Of a DNA stretch of 51,035 nucleotides, positions 33,962 to 41,224 are shown piece after piece (within the stretch, counting starts at the first letter, position 1; each line of letters begins with the position of its first letter). Where the stretch lies: contig JAFRZE010000041.1 of the NCBI GenBank assembly GCA_017442735.1, positions 1-51,035 on the forward strand. The letters run 5' to 3'. This stretch comes from Bacillota bacterium (GTDB lineage: Bacteria; Bacillota; Clostridia; Lachnospirales; Bianqueaceae). The position numbers and the translations under genes were made by a program. Under the pieces are notes generated by a model that saw only the letters and a list, made by a program, of their open reading frames with translations, ran no database searches and had not been told where the DNA came from.

Positions 33962-34999
33962 ATGAAATATCGCAAACAAACTCTGACCGAACTGGACCAT
34001 GTATACGCTGTCAGCGTCATGCAGCACGAAAATGAACCCTGGGTATTTTTCGCGGCGGAAAACCGCGGAGCCTGCGTCGCCTTTGACTGTGCCTCTCATG
34101 AACAGAAGAAAACCGTCTGGGAGCAGCCCGGCGGCACCATGAGTATGGTGGAGATCCCCGGCCGTGAAGGCGAGTTCCTGGCTGTACAGAAATTCTACCG
34201 CCTGTATGAGTGGGAAGAGGCCTGTCTGGTCTGGGTAAAACCGAATGATCAGGGCGGTTTCGATACGAAGGAGCTGTTCACCCTGCCCTATCTGCATCGT
34301 TTTGATCTGCTGAGACGTGACGGCCGGACGTTCCTGGTGGTCTGTTCACTGGCAGCGCACAAAAAGACCCGGGATGACTGGAGCGAGCCCGGCAGTGTCT
34401 GTGCGGCAGTCCTTCCTTCCAACTGGGATGAGCCCATCGAACTGAAAGAGATCCTCTCCGGTTGTTTCCAGAATCACGGCTATGCCAGAATCAGGGAAGA
34501 GGCCTATGATGTGGGCCTTTCCACTTGCGAGCAGGGCGTATTCCGCCTGATCCCTCCGGCTGTCGACAGTGACGAATGGACGATAGAAAAGATCATGGAC
34601 CAGGCCACCAGTGACGCGGACCTCATCGATCTGGATGGAGACGGGGAAGCGGAGATCGCGACGATCGAACGTTTCCACGGCTGTTATTTCCGCATCTATA
34701 AAAAGGTTGACGGTGTGTATCAACAGGTCTATCAGCATCCGGAAGTCAGTGAGTTTTATCATGTCGTCAAAGCCGGTACGCTGGCCGGCCATCCCTGTTT
34801 CGTCGGCGGATGCAGACGAGGCAAGCAGCATCTCTTTGTAGTCTACTGGGACGCGGCTGCCGGAATGTTCGTGACGGAGACCGTGGAAGAGGGGGTAGGC
34901 CCCAGCAACGCGTACATTTTTAACGGCCCGCAGGGAGATGTGATCTACTCCGCGAACCGTGAAGCCGCTCACGCCGCCGTCTATTATGTAGAAGAATAA
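33962..34999 (+). CDS. FG-GAP/VCBS-like protein of unknown function
   Basis: 345 residues with no signal peptide. Beta-rich with short strands as in a propeller; one clear FG-GAP-like calcium loop, DLIDLDGDGEAEIATIERF (around residues 217-235). Tryptophan- and histidine-rich elsewhere, no catalytic motif seen. It sits 35 bases after ulaG and nine before the epimerase, so it belongs to this operon. FG-GAP proteins are usually extracellular, so a cytoplasmic one in a catabolic operon is unusual; perhaps a lyase, lactonase or binding protein. Confidence 0.65.
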   Translation: MKYRKQTLTELDHVYAVSVMQHENEPWVFFAAENRGACVAFDCASHEQKKTVWEQPGGTMSMVEIPGREGEFLAVQKFYRLYEWEEACLVWVKPNDQGGFDTKELFTLPYLHRFDLLRRDGRTFLVVCSLAAHKKTRDDWSEPGSVCAAVLPSNWDEPIELKEILSGCFQNHGYARIREEAYDVGLSTCEQGVFRLIPPAVDSDEWTIEKIMDQATSDADLIDLDGDGEAEIATIERFHGCYFRIYKKVDGVYQQVYQHPEVSEFYHVVKAGTLAGHPCFVGGCRRGKQHLFVVYWDAAAGMFVTETVEEGVGPSNAYIFNGPQGDVIYSANREAAHAAVYYVEE

Positions 35000-35008
35000 G
35001 GAAGCAGT

Positions 35009-35899
35009 ATGGCTATCGATTATCGCTTAGGACTATATGAAAAAAGCATGCCCGGCAGTCTTTCTGTTCGGGAGAAACTGGAACATGTCAGAAAAGCTGG
35101 GTTTGACTATATGGAATTATCCATCGATGAAACGGATCAGAAACTTGCCCGTCTGGACTGGACCATGGATGAGATCCGGCAGCTTCGGACCGATATGGAA
35201 GAAACAGGGATTCCTATTCATTCCTTTTGTCTGTCCGGACACCGCAAATATCCCCTGGGACATCCGGACCCGGCCATCCGGGAGCACAGCCTGGAGATCA
35301 TGAAAAAAGCCATCATCCTGGCTTCCCGCCTGGGTGTACGGCTGATCCAGCTCGCAGGTTATGATGTCTATTATGAAGAAAGCACGCCCGATACCCGGCG
35401 CTTCTTCGAGGAAAACCTTCGGGAAAGCGTTCTTTTCGCTGCGGAATACGGCGTCGTGCTCGCATTTGAGACCATGGAAACACCCTTTATGAATATGGTC
35501 GATAAAGCGATGCACTACGTGGATCTGGTCGCGAATCCCTGGCTTCAGATCTATCCGGATGTCGGGAATCTGACAAATGCCGCGTATACGGTCCTGAAAT
35601 CCAAAGGGCTGGATGATCGTTCCATGCTTGCGGCGCTTGTCGGTTTGGATCTGGAATGCGGGCGCGGGCATCTTTCCGCTGTTCACCTGAAGGAAACCGT
35701 TCCCGATGTGTTCCGTGAAGTGCCCTTCGGCACCGGCCATGTGGATTTTCCCGCCGCGATCCGAAAAGCCTTAGAGCTGGGTGTGAGATGTTTTGTTTGT
35801 GAATGCTGGTACGTTGGCAGTACCACATGGGAAGAAGACCTTGCCAGGGTCCATGAATTCATGGAAGGAAAGTTCAGAGAAGCGTTCGAAAATGAGTAG
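35009..35899 (+). CDS. ulaE: UlaE-like L-ribulose/L-xylulose-5-phosphate 3-epimerase
   Basis: 296 residues, close to E. coli UlaE (284). Xylose-isomerase-like TIM barrel: YRLGLYEKSMPGSLSVREKL, FDYMELSIDETD, FCLSGHRKYPLG, LAFETME with the metal-binding glutamate, YPDVGNLTNA and AVHLKETVPD. It interconverts L-xylulose-5-phosphate and L-ribulose-5-phosphate in the ascorbate route. Starts nine bases after the FG-GAP-like gene; the transporter gene overlaps its end by eight bases. Family call firm, exact substrate inferred. Confidence 0.86.
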   Translation: MAIDYRLGLYEKSMPGSLSVREKLEHVRKAGFDYMELSIDETDQKLARLDWTMDEIRQLRTDMEETGIPIHSFCLSGHRKYPLGHPDPAIREHSLEIMKKAIILASRLGVRLIQLAGYDVYYEESTPDTRRFFEENLRESVLFAAEYGVVLAFETMETPFMNMVDKAMHYVDLVANPWLQIYPDVGNLTNAAYTVLKSKGLDDRSMLAALVGLDLECGRGHLSAVHLKETVPDVFREVPFGTGHVDFPAAIRKALELGVRCFVCECWYVGSTTWEEDLARVHEFMEGKFREAFENE

Positions 35900-36806
35900 C
35901 AAGCCTGTGTTCGGCAAGAAATATGAAGCGCTGCTTCTGTTAGTCACGTTTTTCTGGGGAACGACGTTTGTTGCCCAGAGCGTGGCAATGGATGATATTC
36001 CGCCGTTCTCCTATGTTTTTGCCCGGTTTTTAATATCCGGGGTGATCCTGCTTGGTATCGCGCTTTGCCGTGACGCTCTGCGAAAGCATAGGAAAAAGCC
36101 AAAGCTCGTGTACGATAAGCGTCAGACAGTTCTGGGAGGCATCGTTACAGGGGTCGCCTTGTGCGCGGCCAGTATCACGCAGCAGATCGGACTCATCACG
36201 ACAACTGTCGGAGAAGCCAGTTTCATTACGTCATTCTATATTATCCTGGTTCCCGTACTAAGTATCTTTCTTGGGATCAAAGCCAACGGGCGTCTGTGGA
36301 TCGGCGTCGTCATATCCCTGGTGGGACTCTATTTCATCTCGATCGAGCAGGGCCTTCATATGAGCGTCGGCAATGCCTATGTGCTTCTGTGCGCCATATT
36401 GTTCAGTATTCAGATCCTTACGATCAATCATTTCTCAAAAAACGCGGACCTTTTGTGGTACGCGGTGATCGAGTTCTTCGTGATCGCGGCGATCTCTCTG
36501 GTTTTGAGTCTGCTTTTTGAACACGCGACCTGGGGACAGTATAAAGCAGCCGCGATCCCTATTCTTTACGCGGCGGTCATTTCCGGCGCCTTTTGTTATT
36601 CCATGCAGAATGTCTGCCAGAAACACCTCAATCCCGCGGTAGCCTCTCTGATTATGGGTACCGAAGCCGTGTTCGCGACCTTGAGCGGATTCCTGATCCT
36701 CCATGAGACGCTCAGTTTGCGCAAGCTGATCGGTTGCGCCCTGGTTTTTATCGCCATCGCCATCGTCCTGACATCAGGAAAAAACGAGCCTGTCCATGAA
36801 GGATAG
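35892..36806 (+). CDS. EamA-family (DMT) membrane transporter
   Basis: 304 residues with about ten hydrophobic segments, two EamA repeats. Starts LLLLVTFFWGTTFVAQSVAM and PPFSYVFARFLIS are typical; the second repeat ends GFLILHETLSLRKLIGCALV. The family moves small metabolites, often exporting amino acids or related compounds. The ATG at 35892 overlaps the epimerase stop, so it is probably the last gene of the ulaG operon and could carry that pathway's substrate or by-product. A terminator overlaps its stop. Confidence 0.82.
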   Translation: MSSKPVFGKKYEALLLLVTFFWGTTFVAQSVAMDDIPPFSYVFARFLISGVILLGIALCRDALRKHRKKPKLVYDKRQTVLGGIVTGVALCAASITQQIGLITTTVGEASFITSFYIILVPVLSIFLGIKANGRLWIGVVISLVGLYFISIEQGLHMSVGNAYVLLCAILFSIQILTINHFSKNADLLWYAVIEFFVIAAISLVLSLLFEHATWGQYKAAAIPILYAAVISGAFCYSMQNVCQKHLNPAVASLIMGTEAVFATLSGFLILHETLSLRKLIGCALVFIAIAIVLTSGKNEPVHEG

Positions 36807-36814
36807 GCTCTTTT
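36786..36814 (+). terminator. Intrinsic terminator ending the ulaG operon
   Basis: A ten-base stem (36786-36795 with 36801-36810, one G-U pair), loop ATGAA and four T. It overlaps the transporter stop codon (36804-36806). Confidence 0.8.
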
Positions 36815-36893
36815 ATGATATCTTTTGCTGAACGTTTTATGTTATAATGTAATATATGACTCGCAAGCAGGAAAAGAAAATCGGAGGATGTTT

Positions 36894-37445
36894 ATGAAGG
36901 AACTGCTGGACCTGTTTTTTACGTTTGCCAGAATAGGAGGTCTGACCTTTGGCGGCGGCTATGCCATGCTGCCCATGCTGCAGAAGGAAGTCGTGGAAAA
37001 ACGCGACTGGGCCACCAATGAAGAATTGATGGACTATTATGCCATAGGGCAGTGTACGCCCGGCATTATCGCGGTCAATACGGCAACATTTATCGGCAAT
37101 AAGACTCGGGGTGTTCTGGGTGGAATCATCGCCACGCTTGGAGTGGTCTTCCCGTCGCTGGTGATCATTACCATTATCGCGGCTTTTATTTCTAATTTCG
37201 CGGACCTGGCCGTCGTAAAGAACGCGTTTGCCGGTATCCGGGTCTGTGTTTTCGTGCTGATCCTGAATGCAGTGGTCAAACTGGGAAAATCATCGATCAA
37301 AGACGCTGTAACTCTGTGCATTTTTCTGTTAGTGCTGATCGGATCACTGCTGCTGGATGTTTCGCCCATCATTTTCGTGCTGATCGCCGCGGCGGCTGGT
37401 ATCGCGGCTCATCTACTCCTGCAGAAAGGAGGGGATAAGGCATGA
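36894..37445 (+). CDS. Chromate transporter family protein, first half
   Basis: 183 residues. ChrA-type short-chain subunit: FARIGGLTFGGGYAMLPMLQ, WATNEELMDYYAIGQCTPGIIAVNTATFIG and about five to six membrane helices. Short ChrA proteins occur as adjacent pairs that work together; despite the name many transport other anions. GGAGG ends seven bases before the ATG at 36894 and directly abuts another ATG at 36888, so the former is chosen. TATAAT at 36843-36848 may be the -10. The partner overlaps by four bases. Confidence 0.85.
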   Translation: MKELLDLFFTFARIGGLTFGGGYAMLPMLQKEVVEKRDWATNEELMDYYAIGQCTPGIIAVNTATFIGNKTRGVLGGIIATLGVVFPSLVIITIIAAFISNFADLAVVKNAFAGIRVCVFVLILNAVVKLGKSSIKDAVTLCIFLLVLIGSLLLDVSPIIFVLIAAAAGIAAHLLLQKGGDKA

Positions 37446-38059
37446 TCTATCTGCAGTTATTTTATGAATTCGCGAAAGCCGGTCTGTTCGCCATCGGCGG
37501 AGGGCTCGCCACACTTCCTTTCCTTCAGGACATCTCCGTGCGAACCGGCTGGTACACGGCAGATCAGCTCGCCGATATGATCGCGGTTTCCGAATGTACC
37601 CCGGGACCGATCGGCGTAAATATGTCCACCTATACCGGTTATACCGTCGGTGGTATACTTGGTGCAGTGGTCGCTACACTTGGCCTGATCTTTCCATCCA
37701 TCGTGATCATCATAATCGTCGCGAAGATCCTGAAAGCTTTCCAGGACAATAAATATGTGAAGGCGGCATTTTACGGACTGCGTCCGGCATCCACCGGCCT
37801 GATCGCCGCGGCCTGCCTGAGCGTCGGTCAGATCGCTTTGTTTAACCAGGGAGCATTTGACAGTCTGAAGAGTGTTTTCTTCGGAATCCGCTATCCGGCG
37901 GTGATCCTGGCGGTCATTCTCTGGCTTCTGATGAATCTCGGAACATTCAAGGCGCTGAAGAAGAATAAAGTACTTGCAAAAATCAGTAAGCTTCATCCCG
38001 TCGTATTTCTGGCAGCATCGGCTGTGATCGGAATCATTTTCGGATTTGGAGGCGTATAG
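37442..38059 (+). CDS. Chromate transporter family protein, second half
   Basis: 205 residues. Second subunit of the pair: YEFAKAGLFAIGGGLATLPF, WYTADQLADMIAVSECTPGP, GVNMSTYTGYTVGG. The equivalent halves of long ChrA proteins are fused, here they are separate with an ATGA overlap. Six or so membrane helices. The HIT gene starts immediately after its stop, so all three may be co-transcribed. Confidence 0.85.
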   Translation: MIYLQLFYEFAKAGLFAIGGGLATLPFLQDISVRTGWYTADQLADMIAVSECTPGPIGVNMSTYTGYTVGGILGAVVATLGLIFPSIVIIIIVAKILKAFQDNKYVKAAFYGLRPASTGLIAAACLSVGQIALFNQGAFDSLKSVFFGIRYPAVILAVILWLLMNLGTFKALKKNKVLAKISKLHPVVFLAASAVIGIIFGFGGV

Positions 38060-38524
38060 ATGTGTCTTGTATGTGATCGGATCGAGATGATCAAAAACGG
38101 CACTAATCCGTATTTCGTAAAGGAACTGAAGACGGGATACGTGGTGATCGGTGACAACCAGCATTTCTACGGATATACCTTATTCCTCTATAAAAGCCAT
38201 CAATATAAGGAACTGTTTCAGATGGATCCGGAAGAGAGAACAGTCTTCCTGATGGAAATGACACAGGTGGCTGAAGCAGTCTCCAGGGCTTTCGGAGCGG
38301 AAAAGATGAATTACGAGCTCCTGGGCATGGGCGACGTGCATCTTCACTGGCATCTTTATCCCCGAAGAACCGGTGATATAGAGACCTATGGCAATAAGGG
38401 CAAAGGACCCGTCTGGTGGTATCCCATGGAGAAAATGTATTCCGATGAAAACCGCCCGACTCCCGAGGAGCTGGAAGACATGAAGCGGAAACTGCTGGAC
38501 GAACTGAATCAGATCTGCGAATAA
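38060..38524 (+). CDS. HIT-family nucleotide hydrolase/transferase
   Basis: 154 residues. The histidine triad is HLHWHLYPR (H-x-H-x-H) near residue 95. HIT proteins hydrolyse phosphoramidates or dinucleoside polyphosphates such as AMP-lysine or Ap4A. The N-terminal CLVCDR could be half of a zinc site seen in some Fhit/HinT relatives. GGAGG of the preceding gene's last codons acts as ribosome site. Confidence 0.85.
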   Translation: MCLVCDRIEMIKNGTNPYFVKELKTGYVVIGDNQHFYGYTLFLYKSHQYKELFQMDPEERTVFLMEMTQVAEAVSRAFGAEKMNYELLGMGDVHLHWHLYPRRTGDIETYGNKGKGPVWWYPMEKMYSDENRPTPEELEDMKRKLLDELNQICE

Positions 38525-38536
38525 GGAGGAAAAGCT

Positions 38537-39781
38537 ATGCAGGATATGAGTCGAAAGACATTTGTTTCCACAGAAGGTATCGCGCTTGGAAGCGCAGTTC
38601 TCCCGGAAGGATATATCACCTCCGGAACGATCGTTCAGAAATGGCAGTGCGATGCTGTGCCAATGACGATCAGCATGGCAGCTGTCAGCCCGGGCGCACA
38701 GATCATCATAGCTTCAAGTTCCAGAGAGATGTTTGAAGATTATCAGAATCCGACCGTCCGGCAGTCCATTCAGAATCTTCCGACGACCATCCCGGGGAGC
38801 CTCAGGACATTTACGGAGCCTTACGTCTATTTAATGCAGTTTGCGTCCGCTTTTGCCCAGACACAGCTGACGCCTGTGGCCACGGCAACTCTTCCGAGCG
38901 CCTATGGAAAAGACCCGGGAAAAGCGGTTGGCTGGCTGAAGCAGTTCTTTATGTCGCACTCGGTCAATATCACGGTCAGGATCGAGATCGCCAATGCCAC
39001 CTGTCAGGGTATTCTCGTAAAATACAGAGGGCAGAAGAACGGGAAGAATATCGTCGTCCTTGCCGGCATGGACTATCAGGGTATCGAATATTACGATGCC
39101 AATAATACTTTCCAGCAGATCAATATGATGATGAATCCGCTCGGCGCGCTGGGGAGTTTGTTTGGCGGAATGGGTAAATCACAGCCGCAGCAGGCCAGGC
39201 AAATGCAGCCCCTGCCTCCAAACGGGCAGATCCCGTTCGGTCATGCGAGTCAGTACGGTAAGCAGGTGGACTGCATTCAGTGGGGATGCAACCGAAGCTA
39301 TATCGCGACCATTCCGGAAGAGAGAGAGGAAGAGGGAACGAATGCCTTTTTGAATTTCGTGTCTTCTCTGGTACCGGATGAGGCGCTTCAGCAGCAATAT
39401 GACAGTTTCGTCGAGCAGATGTTCCGGCAAAGAACGCTGGAAGCACAGGGATACGCGGCGCAGGCGCAGCAGGCACAGATCAATCTCATGCAGTCGCAGC
39501 GGAATCTGCAGCAGACACTTGCCCGGAACTCGGCGGAGATGTCAGCCATGACGATGGATTCATGGAACAAAAAGATGGCATCAGATTCCCGGATCAGCGC
39601 CGCTCGTTCTGAAGCGATCCGCGGCGTCAACACCTATACAGGACTGGATGGGCGTCCGGTCGAGGTAAGCGTTGTTGCCGATCATGTTTATCAGAATCAA
39701 TATGGGGACACCTTCGGTGTATCCGGCAACGCCCTTGATCAGGATCTGCTGAATCAGATCAACTGGACGAAGATAGGATGA
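38537..39781 (+). CDS. Conserved protein of unknown function
   Basis: 414 residues, no signal peptide or membrane helix. The N-terminal ~215 residues look globular (strand-rich, GLTITMAAV-like patterns around TISMAAVSPGAQIIIA). A glutamine- and methionine-rich hinge follows (QPQQARQMQPLPPNGQ, residues ~215-232), then a coiled coil with AAQAQQAQINLMQSQRNLQQ near residues 310-340. AAGGAGG precedes the ATG. I do not recognise the family. Ended by a strong bidirectional terminator. Confidence 0.65.
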   Translation: MQDMSRKTFVSTEGIALGSAVLPEGYITSGTIVQKWQCDAVPMTISMAAVSPGAQIIIASSSREMFEDYQNPTVRQSIQNLPTTIPGSLRTFTEPYVYLMQFASAFAQTQLTPVATATLPSAYGKDPGKAVGWLKQFFMSHSVNITVRIEIANATCQGILVKYRGQKNGKNIVVLAGMDYQGIEYYDANNTFQQINMMMNPLGALGSLFGGMGKSQPQQARQMQPLPPNGQIPFGHASQYGKQVDCIQWGCNRSYIATIPEEREEEGTNAFLNFVSSLVPDEALQQQYDSFVEQMFRQRTLEAQGYAAQAQQAQINLMQSQRNLQQTLARNSAEMSAMTMDSWNKKMASDSRISAARSEAIRGVNTYTGLDGRPVEVSVVADHVYQNQYGDTFGVSGNALDQDLLNQINWTKIG

Positions 39782-39783
39782 AC

Positions 39784-39826
39784 AAAAAAAGCTTCCCTTG
39801 AGAAAATCTCTTGGGAAGCCTTTTTT
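39784..39826. terminator. Bidirectional intrinsic terminator
   Basis: GCTTCCC (39791-39797) pairs with GGGAAGC (39813-39819) with extra pairing inward. A-run on the left (39784-39790) and six T on the right (39821-39826) let it work on both strands, between the convergent genes ending at 39781 and 39828. Confidence 0.9.
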
Positions 39827-39827
39827 A

Positions 39828-40808
39828 TCATCTGATCCCGGGCTGGTTTCCTTCGACCATTTTGCCTTTATTTTGGATATTGATTTCTGCCTGGACAACC
39901 TGTTCGGCTTTCTTAGGCTGTTCCATCTTCGAGCTTGCCTGACCGGTTTTCAGCTCATGCTTTAATTCCTGCATCGTATCCTTCGTTACCATGCCCTGTT
40001 CAGCCATCTTGCGAATGCCGCGCTCGCCATATTTCATATTCACTTGCGAACCAGCGAAATTCAGTTTGTTGGCAAGGTCCTTGGTGGACAGGTCAAGCAG
40101 TTTGTCTTCCGCTACGATCTGGTCTGCGATCGTATCCAGATTTTTCTTGCCCGTAGGTGTTTTCAGAAGCATAACGCTGGCTGGTTTTTCTTTATAGTAG
40201 CGTTTCATGGACTCCGTCATGTGCACCCCGCTGGTCATGTACGGGACGCCCTTCTTTGGCATGATCAGTCCGCCATTCTCATCATAATATCTGACTTGTC
40301 TTGGATTGTCTTTTTCAGTCGGGGGCATTACGCCTTGTGCAAACTTGGCAAAGTATGTGTCAATTTTCTCTCGCTGAGACTTTTTGTTATCCACAAGCAT
40401 AGACTCCAGGGCCACCTTGCCCTTGATAATGTCCTTAACGGCTTGTGCTTTCTCCTGCGGCGGCAGTTCTTTTCCATCCACGGCTGCCTGGAAAAGCTTT
40501 ACATTGGCGTCCGCTGCTTTCTGATGCAACACCGCAAGTTCCTGCGCGCCTTCCACAGTCCAAAGGTTCTTTTCCTTCATGCCGGCTTTGAAAGCCGCAT
40601 CCTTCAGGTTGGGATCCGCATTCAGCAGCTTGATCATACTTTTGGACGCTGCGATACCACCCATCATTTCTTCTCCCGCGGATTCTTCCATCTGACAGAT
40701 GGCACCGGCTTCTTCATTGATACCTGTGGCGATGATCTGCGCCAGTTTTCCGATCTTGCCTGCCTTGTATTCCAAGATAATAGGGGCCGGAATCCGTAGA
40801 GCCTGCAT
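39828..40808 (-). CDS. Helical protein of unknown function, N-terminus disturbed
   Basis: Up to 326 residues, mostly helical and rich in lysine, glutamate and methionine; includes a repeated MADQIV/MKYGERG-type pattern but no known motif. The ATG at 40808 has no ribosome site and lies inside, and out of frame with, an AtuA-like N-terminal fragment encoded on the same strand from 40917. The native start has probably been replaced by a recombination or frameshift near 40775. The body of the protein from LEYKAGKIGKLAQ on seems intact. Function unknown. Confidence 0.5.
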   Translation of the reverse strand: MQALRIPAPIILEYKAGKIGKLAQIIATGINEEAGAICQMEESAGEEMMGGIAASKSMIKLLNADPNLKDAAFKAGMKEKNLWTVEGAQELAVLHQKAADANVKLFQAAVDGKELPPQEKAQAVKDIIKGKVALESMLVDNKKSQREKIDTYFAKFAQGVMPPTEKDNPRQVRYYDENGGLIMPKKGVPYMTSGVHMTESMKRYYKEKPASVMLLKTPTGKKNLDTIADQIVAEDKLLDLSTKDLANKLNFAGSQVNMKYGERGIRKMAEQGMVTKDTMQELKHELKTGQASSKMEQPKKAEQVVQAEINIQNKGKMVEGNQPGIR

Positions 40809-40917
40809 CCGTCGAAATGATATCCGGCTTCAAACGCATAGCATTTTGGAAGGCTTCCTGTCGAATTCCTCCGCCCAATGCGCCAAATGGTACAAAAACT
40901 TTACAATTCATCATCAT
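40714..40917 (-). pseudogene. AtuA-family N-terminal fragment
   Basis: The first 49 residues (40771-40917) read KVFVPFGALGGGIRQEAFQ and PDIISTDAGSTDSGPYYLG, matching the start of the acyclic terpene utilisation (AtuA, DUF1446) family, which is normally ~450 residues. After that the frame is nonsense and overlaps, out of frame, the neighbouring helical protein. AGAAG upstream of the ATG is a possible ribosome site. It is a 5' remnant joined to another gene. Confidence 0.6.
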
Positions 40918-41224
40918 ATCAACTTCTTTCAGAAGGGTACTTTGTTCTAAGTAAACTATATCGCACCCAACGGTATAAGTAAAATACTTAAAAGCTGTAT
41001 TTGAGATAGAAAAAAACTATGGATTCTCAAATGAACTCCTGTATCAAAGTTCAGTACCGGGATCTGTGGCAGATACTTTATCGGTTTCTCCTGCAGCTGA
41101 AAGTTGCAGAGAGTAAGAATTGACATAACGCTTAATTTGTCCTTGACAAGTCGTGATTGTTTGCTAAAATATAACTTACTAAAACATATTTTACTAAAAT
41201 ATAATTTAGCAAGGGAGCCAGACC
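40918..41224. other. Gene-free accessory junction region
   Basis: Just over 300 bases, AT-rich. It holds one copy of the exact repeat ATTCTCAAATGAACTCCTGT (41023-41042), a promoter (TTGACA 41143-41148, TAAAAT 41165-41170, 16-base spacer) and three tandem 15-base repeats (41161-41205) just before the ATPase gene. No gene is seen. Confidence 0.6.
41161..41212 (+). repeat. Three tandem 15-base AT-rich repeats with terminal inverted ends
   Basis: Units at 41161-41175, 41176-41190 and 41191-41205 follow the pattern TT(A/G)CTAAAA(T/C)ATAA(C)/TT. The first starts TTGCTAAA and the block ends TTTAGCAA (41205-41212), its reverse complement. The -10 box lies in the first unit, so a repressor bound here could silence the ATPase gene. 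Candidate self-operator. Confidence 0.65.

Noticed and set aside
26861..36806. Calling this a standard ascorbate (ula) operon
   Set aside because: No ulaA/B/C transporter, ulaD decarboxylase or ulaF epimerase is present, and several genes have no ula counterpart.
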